Below, one piece after another: positions 53,384 to 62,952 of a stretch of DNA of 64,000 nt. The translations under genes and the position numbers were made by a program. Position 1 is the first letter of the stretch. The number at the start of each line of letters is the position of its first letter. The stretch comes from Aeromonas popoffii. GTDB taxonomy: Bacteria > Pseudomonadota > Gammaproteobacteria > Enterobacterales > Aeromonadaceae. The DNA lies in assembly GCF_000820025.1 (NCBI RefSeq), contig NZ_CDBI01000057.1:32935-96934 (forward strand). Direction: 5' to 3'. Below the pieces are notes generated by a model. That model was not told the DNA's origin, ran no database searches, and saw only the letters and a program-made list of their open reading frames with translations.

Positions 53384-54298
53384 ATGTTGAGAATGATCGT
53401 TGCCATGGGGTTGACCCGCTGGCGTTACATCGGGTTGTGGATTTCCGTGCTGCTGACAGTGGCGAGCATAGCCGTGCTGGCCATCAACGGGTTGTCGCTC
53501 GGGCTCGACTTCACTGGCGGCATATTGCTGGAATTTCGCATCCAGACCCTGAAAGAGGCTCATGAACTGAACGCCCTGCTGAGCGCCCCGCTGGCAGGGG
53601 CGGTCGAGCTGAGCGGCGCCGGTATCCCGGGGGAGTGGCTCATCAAGCTGCCGCCCCACGAGCTGCCCTGGCCGGCCGAAGAGCTGGCACTCATGCTGGG
53701 TCAACAGCTCAACTTGCCGGTGGAGCTGCTGCGCACCACCATCGTCGGCCCTCAGGTGGGCGCCGAGCTATTCCAGCAGGGGATGCTGGCGGTGCTGGTG
53801 GCGTCGCTCGCCATCTCCGCCTACCTGGCGGTGCGCTTCGAGTGGCGTCAGGCCATCGGCATCCTGGTGTCGGTGCTGCACGACGGTCTGGTGGCCCTGG
53901 GGCTGCTGGCACTGTTCCACATCGAGTTTGACCTCAACGTGATCGCCGGCCTGATGGCGGTGATCGGCTATTCGCTCAACGACAGCATCGTTATTTCGGA
54001 CCGGTTGCGGGACATCTTGAGCTCACGCACCAAGCTCTCCATCCACGACTGCTCGGACGTGGCGATCAAGGCGACGTTCAGCCGCACCATGATCACCTCG
54101 GGCACCACCCTCTTTACCGTGGGCGCCTTGCTGTTGTTCGGGGGCGACGCCCTCTACGGCTTCGCCTTCACCCTGTTCGCCGGCATCCTGGTGGGGACCC
54201 TCTCTTCCATCACGGTCGCCTCCACGGTGCAGGAGCTGCTGGGTCTTTCGCCCCAGGCCTACCAGAAGAAAGAGGAGGAGTTGGCAGAAGCGGCGTGA
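53384..54298 (+). CDS. secF: Protein translocase subunit SecF (second paralogue)
   Basis: A 304-residue partner of SecD with six helices: LDFTGGILLEF (usual LDFTGGT.. motif) and GYSLNDSIVISDRLRDIL, where most SecF have VVFDR. The open frame extends upstream, but the ATG at 53384 has TGAGG and gives a normal N-terminus (MLRMIVAMGLTRWRYIG). It lies 115 bases after secD. Confidence 0.91.
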   Translation: MLRMIVAMGLTRWRYIGLWISVLLTVASIAVLAINGLSLGLDFTGGILLEFRIQTLKEAHELNALLSAPLAGAVELSGAGIPGEWLIKLPPHELPWPAEELALMLGQQLNLPVELLRTTIVGPQVGAELFQQGMLAVLVASLAISAYLAVRFEWRQAIGILVSVLHDGLVALGLLALFHIEFDLNVIAGLMAVIGYSLNDSIVISDRLRDILSSRTKLSIHDCSDVAIKATFSRTMITSGTTLFTVGALLLFGGDALYGFAFTLFAGILVGTLSSITVASTVQELLGLSPQAYQKKEEELAEAA

Positions 54299-54323
54299 TG
54301 CCCCTTGTTCACTCCCTGCATGC

Positions 54324-54350
54324 AAAACGGGCCCATCGGGCCCGTTTTTT
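54324..54350. terminator. Bidirectional terminator secF / DUF924
   Basis: AAAACGGGCCC / GGGCCCGTTTTTT stem between convergent genes. Confidence 0.85.
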
Positions 54351-54365
54351 ATCTCTGCGGGTAGC

Positions 54366-54968
54366 CTAGAAGCCGGAGCCCGGTTGCTGCAAAAATTCAG
54401 CCTCCTCCGCAGTGCTGGTGCGACCCAGGATGGCGTTGCGGTGAGGGAAGCGGCCAAAGCGCTCGATGATCACCTGATGACGGCGGGCAAAGTCGGCAAA
54501 CCCTTCGAAGGTGGCCTGCGCCTGTGTGTTGACCTGCTCTGCTGCCAGTGCTTCGAACAGGGTCACGCTGCGGACTTGCTGCTCTCGCGATTCGGCGTGC
54601 TCCAGCGGCAGATAGAAGAAGACCCGGGCCAGCGGGGAGAGCGCCTTGTCTGCCCCCAGCGACAAGCCTTTGAGGCAGAGATCCCGGGCCCCGGCATCTT
54701 GGGCAAAGGCGCCTGGGGTGGCGCGATGGATGTTGCGTGGCAGTTGATCCAGCAGCAGGATCAGCGCCAGCCGGCCGACGGGCACCTCGGCCCAGTGGGC
54801 CAGAGTGCCAGTGGCGGCAGCCTCGGCCAGTGCCCCAAAGCGGCGGGTGATCAGTGCATCGGTTGCGCTGCTTTTTCCCCACCAGAGGGGGGCTTGCCGT
54901 TGGGCGCGGGTGGCGTCGTCGGTGTCATCGCCAAACCAGAAATCGAGTAGAGATTGCCAGGGTTGCAT
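54366..54968 (-). CDS. DUF924-family protein
   Basis: A 200-residue soluble, helical protein with the DUF924 features LLDFWFGDD near the start, LILLLDQLPRNIHR, LPLEHAESREQQ and FGRFPHRNAILGR. Function unknown. Start at 54968. Confidence 0.88.
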   Translation of the reverse strand: MQPWQSLLDFWFGDDTDDATRAQRQAPLWWGKSSATDALITRRFGALAEAAATGTLAHWAEVPVGRLALILLLDQLPRNIHRATPGAFAQDAGARDLCLKGLSLGADKALSPLARVFFYLPLEHAESREQQVRSVTLFEALAAEQVNTQAQATFEGFADFARRHQVIIERFGRFPHRNAILGRTSTAEEAEFLQQPGSGF

Positions 54969-55279
54969 GGGAACTCCTTGAGCCGGGATGACTCGGGGTG
55001 AAGCAGGGTCCATTGACCCTGGTGTGGTTGCGGCCTTACGGGCGACTTCTCGTTACACTGTGCCATCTTTTGCCTGAAATAAGGACCCCCCTCTGGTCGG
55101 TCCTCGCGTGTGGCGTCTGCCCTGCTCGATGATAAGGCCTTCGTACCGGCCACTGTGTCTCCTGTTTGCTGACTTGGATGGGGGCTGGGCAAATGCCGAC
55201 CGCCTTCGTACTATCGTCAGTGGCACTCGCCCGCAGAGGCGATGCCACCCGACCTGGATGCAAACAAACAAGGACAGTT

Positions 55280-57058
55280 ATGAACCCACCCGTTTGGCTG
55301 GATGATCACATCTATGCCGCCCCCGATTGCCCGGCAATCGACGCCGATTTCCAGCGTGCCCGCGAGGCCCTGAACAGCCTGCAACGCTTGCTGGATGAAC
55401 TGCCCAAGACCACCGACATCAATGCCTTGCGCCACTTGCTGCGGGCCATCAGATCCTGCTGGACTGATGTGCGTCGGCTGGAATGGAACAGCCAGACCTA
55501 TGCCTATAACCGGCTCAGCCGAGATGGTCGCGACGAGGCGGCCAAGGTGCTGCTCTCCCGGGGTCAGCAGTTGCAGGCGACTCTGGCCCAGCTCAGCAAA
55601 CCGGTGACCCTGTTCTGGGCAAGCGCTCCCGAGGGGCAGGTGCGGGCCCTGTTGCAGGATCCCGAGCTGTTCGAGCTGGCCTACCTCATCCGTCATGATC
55701 GCCGCCTGCAGGATCAACGGCTCTCCTTGGAGAGCGAGCAGCTGATCGAGGGGCTCTCGGTGGATGGGCTGCAAGGCTGGGGCGATCTCTACGACAGTCT
55801 GGTGGGCCGACTCAGGCCCGTGGTGGAGGGCGAACCCATGGGACTGGCCCAGGCGGACAACTTGCTGGCTCACCCGGATCGGGCGCGCCGTGCCAGCGCC
55901 TGGCACGGCATCCAGGCCGCCTGGCAGGCAGAGCAGGAGACGGTGGCCGCCATCCTCAACGCCATCAACGGCTGGCGTAACGAACTCGCCGCCCAGCGTG
56001 GCAAGGTGCACAGGCTCGATGCGCTGGATGTCTCCTGTCATCAGAGCCATATCGAGCGTACCACCCTGGATACCCTGATGGCCGAGGCTGACGCCCACAA
56101 AGCGCTGGGACGGCGAGCCTTGCGCGCCATGGCCAGCGCCCAGCAGATCATCGATTTTGCCCCCTGGGATCTCTATGCTCCGGCGCCCGCCGCGCCCTCA
56201 GCCGCGCTCAGCTTCGAGCAGGCGCTGACCCTGGTGGCCGATGCCTTCGCCGGGTTTGACCCCGAAATGGGGGCCTTTGCCCGCATGATGGCCAAGCAGG
56301 GCTGGATTGATGCGGCTCCCAGCGCAAACCGGCGCAGCGGTGCCTACAGTACCGAATATGCCGATCCTCCCGAGCCTCGGGTGTTTCTCACCTTCGAGGG
56401 CACCATGGACAACCTCATCACCCTGGCCCACGAGCTTGGGCACGCCTGGCACAGCTGGCTGTTGCGGGACCTGCCGCTGGAGCAGCGCGACTACCCCAAG
56501 ACGCTGGCCGAGACCGCCTCTCTGTTTGCCGAGGCCCTGGTGCGTGATGCCCTGTTGGCCGCCACCGACAACATGGAGCAGCGCAGGGCCATCGCCTGGC
56601 TGGACGGGGAGCGCGCCGCCAGCCTGCTGCTCGACGTTCCGGCCCGCTTCACCTTCGAGCGAGCGCTGGTGGCGGCGCGGGAGCAGGGCTATGTGGGGGC
56701 AAGCCAGCTGCGGCAGATGATGAAATCCGCGCAGCAGCAGTGCTATGGTGACACCCTCAGCCAGTACGACGAGCTGTTCTGGGCCAGCAAGGGCCACTTC
56801 TCCATCGCCGATATCGGGTTTTACAACTACCCCTACCTGTTCGGCTATCTGTTCAGCCTGGGGCTTTATGCCCAGAAGGAGCGGGCCGGGGGCGAGTTTG
56901 CCCACGCCTATCGCGCGCTGCTCATCGACACGGGCCGCATGAGCGCCGAGGATCTGGTGGAGAAACACCTGGGAGTCGACATTCGCGAACCCGCTTTCTG
57001 GCAGGAGAGCCTGCGCTATGTGGAGGAGGCGGTCGAGCGCCTCGAACGACTGGTGTGA
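55280..57058 (+). CDS. M3-family metallopeptidase (oligoendopeptidase F-like), copy 1
   Basis: A 592-residue cytoplasmic zinc peptidase. The HExxH motif is in TLAHELGHAWHSWLLRDLP with the third ligand glutamate in TLAETASLFAEALV. The N-terminal half is helical as in oligoendopeptidase F. The start at 55280 gives MNPPVWLDDHIYAAPDCP. A close paralogue follows 155 bases later; both share N-terminal and active-site segments, so they arose by tandem duplication. Confidence 0.9.
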   Translation: MNPPVWLDDHIYAAPDCPAIDADFQRAREALNSLQRLLDELPKTTDINALRHLLRAIRSCWTDVRRLEWNSQTYAYNRLSRDGRDEAAKVLLSRGQQLQATLAQLSKPVTLFWASAPEGQVRALLQDPELFELAYLIRHDRRLQDQRLSLESEQLIEGLSVDGLQGWGDLYDSLVGRLRPVVEGEPMGLAQADNLLAHPDRARRASAWHGIQAAWQAEQETVAAILNAINGWRNELAAQRGKVHRLDALDVSCHQSHIERTTLDTLMAEADAHKALGRRALRAMASAQQIIDFAPWDLYAPAPAAPSAALSFEQALTLVADAFAGFDPEMGAFARMMAKQGWIDAAPSANRRSGAYSTEYADPPEPRVFLTFEGTMDNLITLAHELGHAWHSWLLRDLPLEQRDYPKTLAETASLFAEALVRDALLAATDNMEQRRAIAWLDGERAASLLLDVPARFTFERALVAAREQGYVGASQLRQMMKSAQQQCYGDTLSQYDELFWASKGHFSIADIGFYNYPYLFGYLFSLGLYAQKERAGGEFAHAYRALLIDTGRMSAEDLVEKHLGVDIREPAFWQESLRYVEEAVERLERLV

Positions 57059-57213
57059 CGGGCTGGCTCCTCTGATCGCATTGGCTGACCAGACTGGCCG
57101 TTCGGGGTCGCCCCGGCGGCCTCTGTTTCTTTCGTGGCGGGCCTGCAGCGGCCTGGCCACGCGCATTTCACCCCGGGCAGCCTCTGCCCCCAGATATTGA
57201 TGACGAGCGTTTG

Positions 57214-59022
57214 ATGCAGCAACGAATTTACCCACAACAGTGGCACAACCAGCATATCTATCCCGCCCTCGATTGCCCCGAGCTGGACGCTGACATGAGC
57301 CTGGCCCGTGCCAACCTCGCCGAGCTGGCCGGTTTTATCGACGGTCTTGCCCCGATGCTGGAGAGCACCGATGCCTTGCCCGATTTTTTACGGGAAGTGC
57401 GCCTGCGGACTCGGGACATTCACAACATTGGCTGGAACGTGGCGATTCTGGCCGCATGCCGCGGCAGTCAGGATGCGCGGGATCCGCAGGCCAAGCAGCT
57501 GGCGTCCCGTGCCCGCGCCCTCAACGCCGATCTGTTCAAGACCCTGGCACCGGTGGAAGACTTGATGCTGGCACTGCCCGAGCCCGAGTTTGAGCGGCTG
57601 ATGCAGGACCCCTTGCTGGGGGAGGAGGCGTACCGGCTGCGCCATGAGCGCCGGCTGCAGGATCAGCGCCTGCCGGTGGAGGCGGAGCAGCTGGTGATTG
57701 GGCTTGGCACCGATGGGCTGCACGCTTGGGGCAACCTCTACAACGATCTGGTGGGCAAGATCCGCCTCGTGATTGACGGCCGCGAGATGGGGCTGGCCGA
57801 GGCGAGCAACCTGCTTTCCAGCCCGGTGCGGGCCCTGCGCCGCGAGGCTTTTGACGCCATCAGTGCCGGCTGGGAAGGGGAGCAGGAGACGGTGGCGGCC
57901 ATCCTCAATGCCCTCAATGGCTGGCGGCTGGAGCTGGCGCGCCAGCGCGGCAAGCAGCGTGTGCTCGATGCGCTGGATCTCTCCTGCCATCAGAGCCATA
58001 TCGAGCGCACCACCCTGGATACGCTCATGGCCGAGACGTATCACGCCCGGGGTCTGGGCCAGCGGGCGCTGGGGCTGATGGCCCGGCAGCTTGGCATCAC
58101 AGATCCGGGGCCGGAGGACTTGTTTGCACCGCCCCCGGCCGCCAGCAGCCGCGCCATCCCGTTCGAGGAGGCGATCGCAATCATCGAGGGGGCTTTTGCC
58201 CGCTTTGATCCCGAGATGGGGGAGTTTGCCCGCATGATGGCCGAGAAGGGGTGGATTGATGCAGCGCCCACGCCAAATCGCCGCACCGGCGCCTACTGCA
58301 CCAAGTTTGCCGATCCGGTGGAGCCGCGGGTCTTTGTCACCTATGCCGGCACCATGGACAACGTCATCACGCTTGCTCACGAGCTGGGTCACGCCTGGCA
58401 CAACTGGGTCATTCGCGATCTGCCGATGAGCCAGCGTCGTTACCCCATGACGCTGGCGGAGACCGCCTCCATCTTCGCCGAAACCCTGGTGCGCAGCGCC
58501 CTGTTTGAAAAGGCCCAAAGCCCGGAAGAGCAGCGGGCCATCGCCTGGGCGGAAGCCGATGGCGCTGCCACCTTCCTGGTCAACATTCCGGCCCGCTTCG
58601 ATTTCGAGCAGGCGCTGGTGGCGGAGCGGGCGCAGGGCTATGTGTCGGCAGAGCGACTCAAGGCGCTGACCGACGAGGCGTGGGGCCGCTGGTATGAGGG
58701 GAGCCTGACCCACTATCACCCCATGTTCTGGGCGGCCAAGGCGCACTTCTCTATCGCCGGGTTCGGCTTTTACAACTACCCCTATCTGTTCGGTTATCTG
58801 TTCAGCCTCGGGGTCTATCAGCAGTTGATGAGCCGCAAGGCGGCGGGGGAAACGAATGTGGCCGAGGCCTATCGCGCCCTGTTGCGCGATACCGGCCGTA
58901 TGAGCGCCGAAGATCTGGTGGCAAAACATCTGGGTCAGGATATCCGTGAAGCCGCGTTCTGGCAGGGCAGCATGGCGCTGGTGGCGGCGGCGGTGGATCG
59001 CTTCGAGCAGACCTGCGGTTAA
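57214..59022 (+). CDS. M3-family metallopeptidase (oligoendopeptidase F-like), copy 2
   Basis: A 602-residue paralogue of the preceding gene, with TLAHELGHAWHNWVIRDLP and TLAETASIFAETLV at the active site and the shared WHNQHIYPALDCPELDAD N-terminus. The start is the ATG at 57214 (a TTG precedes it directly). A strong terminator follows. Confidence 0.9.
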   Translation: MQQRIYPQQWHNQHIYPALDCPELDADMSLARANLAELAGFIDGLAPMLESTDALPDFLREVRLRTRDIHNIGWNVAILAACRGSQDARDPQAKQLASRARALNADLFKTLAPVEDLMLALPEPEFERLMQDPLLGEEAYRLRHERRLQDQRLPVEAEQLVIGLGTDGLHAWGNLYNDLVGKIRLVIDGREMGLAEASNLLSSPVRALRREAFDAISAGWEGEQETVAAILNALNGWRLELARQRGKQRVLDALDLSCHQSHIERTTLDTLMAETYHARGLGQRALGLMARQLGITDPGPEDLFAPPPAASSRAIPFEEAIAIIEGAFARFDPEMGEFARMMAEKGWIDAAPTPNRRTGAYCTKFADPVEPRVFVTYAGTMDNVITLAHELGHAWHNWVIRDLPMSQRRYPMTLAETASIFAETLVRSALFEKAQSPEEQRAIAWAEADGAATFLVNIPARFDFEQALVAERAQGYVSAERLKALTDEAWGRWYEGSLTHYHPMFWAAKAHFSIAGFGFYNYPYLFGYLFSLGVYQQLMSRKAAGETNVAEAYRALLRDTGRMSAEDLVAKHLGQDIREAAFWQGSMALVAAAVDRFEQTCG

Positions 59023-59044
59023 GGGGACTCAGGCAGGTGAACGT

Positions 59045-59080
59045 GCCGCCGGGCAGTCTATCTGCCCGGCGGCTTTTTTT
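59045..59080 (+). terminator. Terminator of the M3 peptidase pair
   Basis: GCCGCCGGGCAG / CTGCCCGGCGGC stem, loop TCTAT, then seven T's on the plus strand. Confidence 0.9.
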
Positions 59081-60476
59081 ATGGTTGGGGGTCGACTGGC
59101 CGTACCGGGCCCACCAGCAGGGGTCTGGGCTGGTGGCTGAGATCCGGCTGGTAGCCGTTGAAGAAGAGATTCAGCAGCACCGAGCTCAGGGTCGCCAGCA
59201 GGATACCGCTGTGCAGCAGCGGCTGCAGCACGGCGGGAAAGTGCTGAAAGAAGTGGCCGGAGACGGTGGGGATCATGCCGACCCCTAAGCTGATGGCGAC
59301 GATATAGAGGTTGTGACGATTGCAGTTGTAATCGGCCCGCGCCAGGATGCGAATGCCGGTGGCCAGCACCATGCCGAACATGACGATGCCGGCGCCACCG
59401 AGCACAAAGGGGGGAATGGAGGCGACCATCAGTGACATCTTGGGGATCAGGCCAAAGGCGAGCAGTATCCCCCCCGACATGACGCAGACCCAGCGACTCG
59501 ACACCCCGGTCACGCTGACCAGCCCGATATTCTGGGAAAACGAGGTGTGGGGAAAACTATTGAAGATGCCGCCGATGACGGTGCCTATGCCGTCTACCCG
59601 CAGCCCTCGCACTATGTCGCCCCGAGTGGCCGGGTGGCCGACTATGTCGCCGAGGGCCAGAAACATCCCCATGGATTCGATGAAGGTGATGAGCATGATG
59701 ACGGTGAGGGTCGCGATGGAGATGGGATCGAAGGTGGGCCAGCCAAATGCGAACGGCACTATGGGGGCAAACCAGGCCGCCTCATTGAGGCCGGTCAGGT
59801 TCACCTCGCCCATGCCGATGGCGATGACAAAGCCGAACAGTATGCCGAGCAGCACAGAGATGTTGCTGAAAAAGCCTTTGGTGAAGCGGGTCACCAGCAA
59901 GATGAAGGCGAGCACCAGGAAGCTGGTGCCTATGTAGCGCAGGCTGCCGTACTCGGGATTGTCCTTGCCCCCCGCCATCCAGTCGATCCCCACCTGCATG
60001 ATGCTGATCCCGATGGAGGTGATGACCACACCTGTCACCACGGTCGGAAAGAGTGGCATCAGGCGGCCGACCAGGGGAACCAGCAGGGTGGAGATGATCC
60101 CGGCGGCGATGGTGGCACCGAAGATGCCGGTCAGCCCCAGATCCGGGTTGGCACCGATGGCCAGCATGGGCATGACGGCGGCGAAGGTGACCGACATGAT
60201 GACGGGCAGCCTGATCCCGGCAAACCGGCCTATCCCCAGACACTGCAGCAGGGTGACGATACCGCAGCAGAACAGATCAGAGCTGATGAGGTAGGAGATC
60301 TGTGCCTTGGGCAGCCCCAGGCTGCCGCCGATCACCAGCGGCACCGCCACGGCACCGGCGTACATCACCAGCACATGTTGCAAACCCAGGGTAAAGAGCT
60401 GGCCAGGGGGGAGCATGCGTTCCACTTCATCGACGGGGCGGCAGGTGGTCGTCCCGGGGGGATTGGTCTGGTTCAT
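59079..60476 (-). CDS. NCS2-family nucleobase:cation symporter
   Basis: A 465-residue membrane protein with about 12-14 helices. Signature QHVLVMYAGAVAVPLV near the N-terminus and FNSFPHTSFSQNIGLV in the second half place it with xanthine/uric acid permeases (XanP/XanQ/UacT) rather than uracil carriers. Substrate not decided. Start at 60476 (MNQTNPPGTTTCRPVDEV). Monocistronic. Confidence 0.9.
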   Translation of the reverse strand: MNQTNPPGTTTCRPVDEVERMLPPGQLFTLGLQHVLVMYAGAVAVPLVIGGSLGLPKAQISYLISSDLFCCGIVTLLQCLGIGRFAGIRLPVIMSVTFAAVMPMLAIGANPDLGLTGIFGATIAAGIISTLLVPLVGRLMPLFPTVVTGVVITSIGISIMQVGIDWMAGGKDNPEYGSLRYIGTSFLVLAFILLVTRFTKGFFSNISVLLGILFGFVIAIGMGEVNLTGLNEAAWFAPIVPFAFGWPTFDPISIATLTVIMLITFIESMGMFLALGDIVGHPATRGDIVRGLRVDGIGTVIGGIFNSFPHTSFSQNIGLVSVTGVSSRWVCVMSGGILLAFGLIPKMSLMVASIPPFVLGGAGIVMFGMVLATGIRILARADYNCNRHNLYIVAISLGVGMIPTVSGHFFQHFPAVLQPLLHSGILLATLSSVLLNLFFNGYQPDLSHQPRPLLVGPVRPVDPQP

Positions 60477-60961
60477 GAATACATCACTCCTTGCGGCCCG
60501 AGCGGTACGGCCGGGCAAGATGGGGCTGGCCCCCCCGCTCAGGGATTATGGGCTGGACGGGGATGCGAGCGCAGACCTTGTGCGCGGGCAGGCAGGATCG
60601 GCGTGGATGGCCACCCCGGGTGCGCACCCATGGACGTTGGTACTGCACAAAACGTGCGCATTGGCTTAGCGGTGGCACGTTGGCTGGCGGTTTTGTGGAC
60701 GGGATCACAGGGTGGGAAGGTTGTGGGTGGGTTATCGTTGGCCGGCCTGCGGGGCGGGCTCTCACATTGGTAGCTGGCGTATCATTTCTGCCTTGCGGGC
60801 TCTCACTTTGATACGCGTGCGGGGGTAAAGGCATCCTGGTTCTGGTTTCATCCGCAACCGCAGGCGTGATCCAAAGCAAGAAAGTGGGATGTTTTGGTGG
60901 CGCAGAGCCCTGCCGCTGGGGTAGTTTCGATAGAACCGACACAGTTTATGAGGTCTTGTCC
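60477..60961. other. Intergenic region upstream of the NCS2 permease and ycfP
   Basis: A 485-base divergent region with no supported gene. It holds a 12-bp palindrome GGGTGCGCACCC (60618-60629), a direct repeat GCGGGCTCTCAC at 60754 and 60795, and an inverted repeat GCGTATCA (60777-60784) / TGATACGC (60809-60816). These may be regulator sites. Confidence 0.4.
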
Positions 60962-61501
60962 ATGATCATCTATCTTCATGGTTTTGATGCCACCAGCCCC
61001 GGTAATCATGAAAAAGTGCTGCAGTTGCAGTTTATCGATGATGATGTGCGTTTTGTGCACTACAGCACGGTTCACCCCCGTCATGACATGAGCCATCTGC
61101 TCAAGGAAGTGAAGAAGCAGCTCGACATGAGCACAGACCCCAAGCCCCTCATCTGCGGGGTGGGGCTGGGAGGCTACTGGAGCGAGCGGATCGGCTTCTT
61201 GTGCGGCATCAAGCAGGTGATTTTCAATCCCAATCTGCACCCCGAGATCACCATGCAGGGCAAGATAGACAGACCGGAAGAGTACGAGGATATAGGCACC
61301 AAATGTGTGTCTGAATTTCGTAGTAAAAATTCAGGAAATTGCCTCTGCATCCTTTCCGTTCAGGATGAAATCCGCGATAATGGCGAAATTGAGCGTGAAT
61401 TGAAGAATTATTACAACATCCTGTGGGATGAGCGAGAGACTCACAAGTTCAAGAACATCTCTCATCACCTGCAACAGATGAAGGCTTTCAAGGAAGCCTG
61501 A
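60962..61501 (+). CDS. ycfP: UPF0227/YcfP esterase-like protein
   Basis: A 179-residue alpha/beta-hydrolase-like protein, [20 protein letters not shown], with [14 protein letters not shown] as a nucleophile-elbow-like turn. In the family the Ser is usually GSSLGG; here GVGLGG lacks serine, as in E. coli YcfP, so catalysis is doubtful. Position before ndh matches E. coli. Confidence 0.9.
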   Translation: MIIYLHGFDATSPGNHEKVLQLQFIDDDVRFVHYSTVHPRHDMSHLLKEVKKQLDMSTDPKPLICGVGLGGYWSERIGFLCGIKQVIFNPNLHPEITMQGKIDRPEEYEDIGTKCVSEFRSKNSGNCLCILSVQDEIRDNGEIERELKNYYNILWDERETHKFKNISHHLQQMKAFKEA

Positions 61502-61530
61502 TTGCTCGTCACGTCATGGATTCAACTATC

Positions 61531-61551
61531 AAGGGAGCCGATGGCTCCCTT
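61531..61551 (+). terminator. ycfP terminator
   Basis: AAGGGAGCC / GGCTCCCTT stem then CGCTTTAAT; it overlaps the ndh leader. Confidence 0.7.
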
Positions 61552-61579
61552 CGCTTTAATGGAACCGAGGTAATTAACC

Positions 61580-62872
61580 ATGACCAATATTGTTGTCGTC
61601 GGCGGCGGGGCTGGCGGTTTGGAGCTGGCCACCAGTCTGGGTCGCAAGCTGGGCAAGAAGAACAAGGCCAGGATCACCCTGGTCGACCGTAACCGTACCC
61701 ATCTGTGGAAACCCCTGCTGCACGAAGTGGCCACCGGCTCCATGGACGCGGGTATCGATGCCCTGAGCTACCAGTCCCATGCCAAAAACCACGGTTTCGA
61801 TTTCCAGTTGGGCACCCTCACCGACATCAAGCGCGATGAAAAGCGCATCGTGCTGGCGAAGATAGTCGACGAGAACGGCGACATAGTGGTGCATGAGCAG
61901 GAAGTGCCGTATGACATCCTGGTGATGGCGATCGGTTCCGTGTCCAACGACTTCAACACCAAGGGCATCAAGGATCACTGCATCTTCCTGGACAGTCCCT
62001 CCCAGGCACACCGCTTCCACAACAGCATGATGAACCGCTTCCTGCAGTTCGCCACCGAATACCAGCCCGGTGACAAGGTGAAGATCGCCATCGTCGGCGG
62101 TGGTGCCACCGGGGTCGAGCTCTCCGCCGAGCTCTACAACGCGGTGGAGCAGCTCTATGCCTACGGTTTCAAGCACCTCACCACCGACAACCTGAAGGTG
62201 ACCCTGGTGGAAGCGGGCCCCCGCATACTGCCGGCGCTGCCGGAGCGCATCAGCGGCGCCGCCCATCAGGAGTTGGTGAAGCTGGGGGTGGACGTGCGTA
62301 CCGCCACCATGATCACCGAAGCCACCGCCGAAGGGTTGCACACCAAGGACGGCGAACTCATCGAAGCGGATCTGATGGTGTGGGCTGCCGGCATCAAGGC
62401 ACCGGATTTCATGAAGGATATCGCCGGGCTCGAGACCAACCGCATCAACCAGCTGGTGGTGAAAGAGACCCTGCAGACCAGCCGTGACGAGAACATCTTC
62501 GTCATCGGTGACTGCGCCGCCTGCCCGCAGCCAAATAGCAAGTTCGTGCCGCCACGCGCCCAGTCCGCACACCAGATGGCGACCCGTGCGTGCAAGAACA
62601 TCCTGGCCAAGCTGGCGGGTGGCGAGATGAAGCCCTACCTCTATCATGATCACGGTTCGCTGGTCTCTTTGAGTCGCTTCTCCACCGTGGGCAGCCTGAT
62701 GGGCAACCTGATGCGTGGCTCCATGATGGTGGAAGGCCACATAGCCCGCATGGTGTACATCTCGCTCTATCGGATGCACCAGGTTGCCCTGCACGGCTAC
62801 GTCAAGACTGGCCTCATCATGCTGGTGGGCCGCATCAACCGGGTGCTGCGCCCGACGCTGAAACTGCACTAA
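61580..62872 (+). CDS. ndh: NADH:quinone oxidoreductase type II
   Basis: A 430-residue peripheral, non-proton-pumping NADH dehydrogenase. FAD Rossmann motif [13 protein letters not shown] at the start, NADH motif [18 protein letters not shown], and the FAD-contact [16 protein letters not shown]-terminal amphipathic helices for membrane attachment. Follows ycfP as in E. coli. Confidence 0.95.
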   Translation: MTNIVVVGGGAGGLELATSLGRKLGKKNKARITLVDRNRTHLWKPLLHEVATGSMDAGIDALSYQSHAKNHGFDFQLGTLTDIKRDEKRIVLAKIVDENGDIVVHEQEVPYDILVMAIGSVSNDFNTKGIKDHCIFLDSPSQAHRFHNSMMNRFLQFATEYQPGDKVKIAIVGGGATGVELSAELYNAVEQLYAYGFKHLTTDNLKVTLVEAGPRILPALPERISGAAHQELVKLGVDVRTATMITEATAEGLHTKDGELIEADLMVWAAGIKAPDFMKDIAGLETNRINQLVVKETLQTSRDENIFVIGDCAACPQPNSKFVPPRAQSAHQMATRACKNILAKLAGGEMKPYLYHDHGSLVSLSRFSTVGSLMGNLMRGSMMVEGHIARMVYISLYRMHQVALHGYVKTGLIMLVGRINRVLRPTLKLH

Positions 62873-62904
62873 GCCGCAGTCGGAACAGCCGGTGCTGAAC
62901 GCAC

Positions 62905-62938
62905 AAAAAAGGAGAGGCCAGGCCTCTCCTTTCTTTTT
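62905..62938. terminator. Terminator between ndh and the toxin gene
   Basis: AAAGGAGAGGCC / GGCCTCTCCTTT stem with T runs on both strands. Confidence 0.85.
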
Positions 62939-62952
62939 ATGTGATTCGTACG

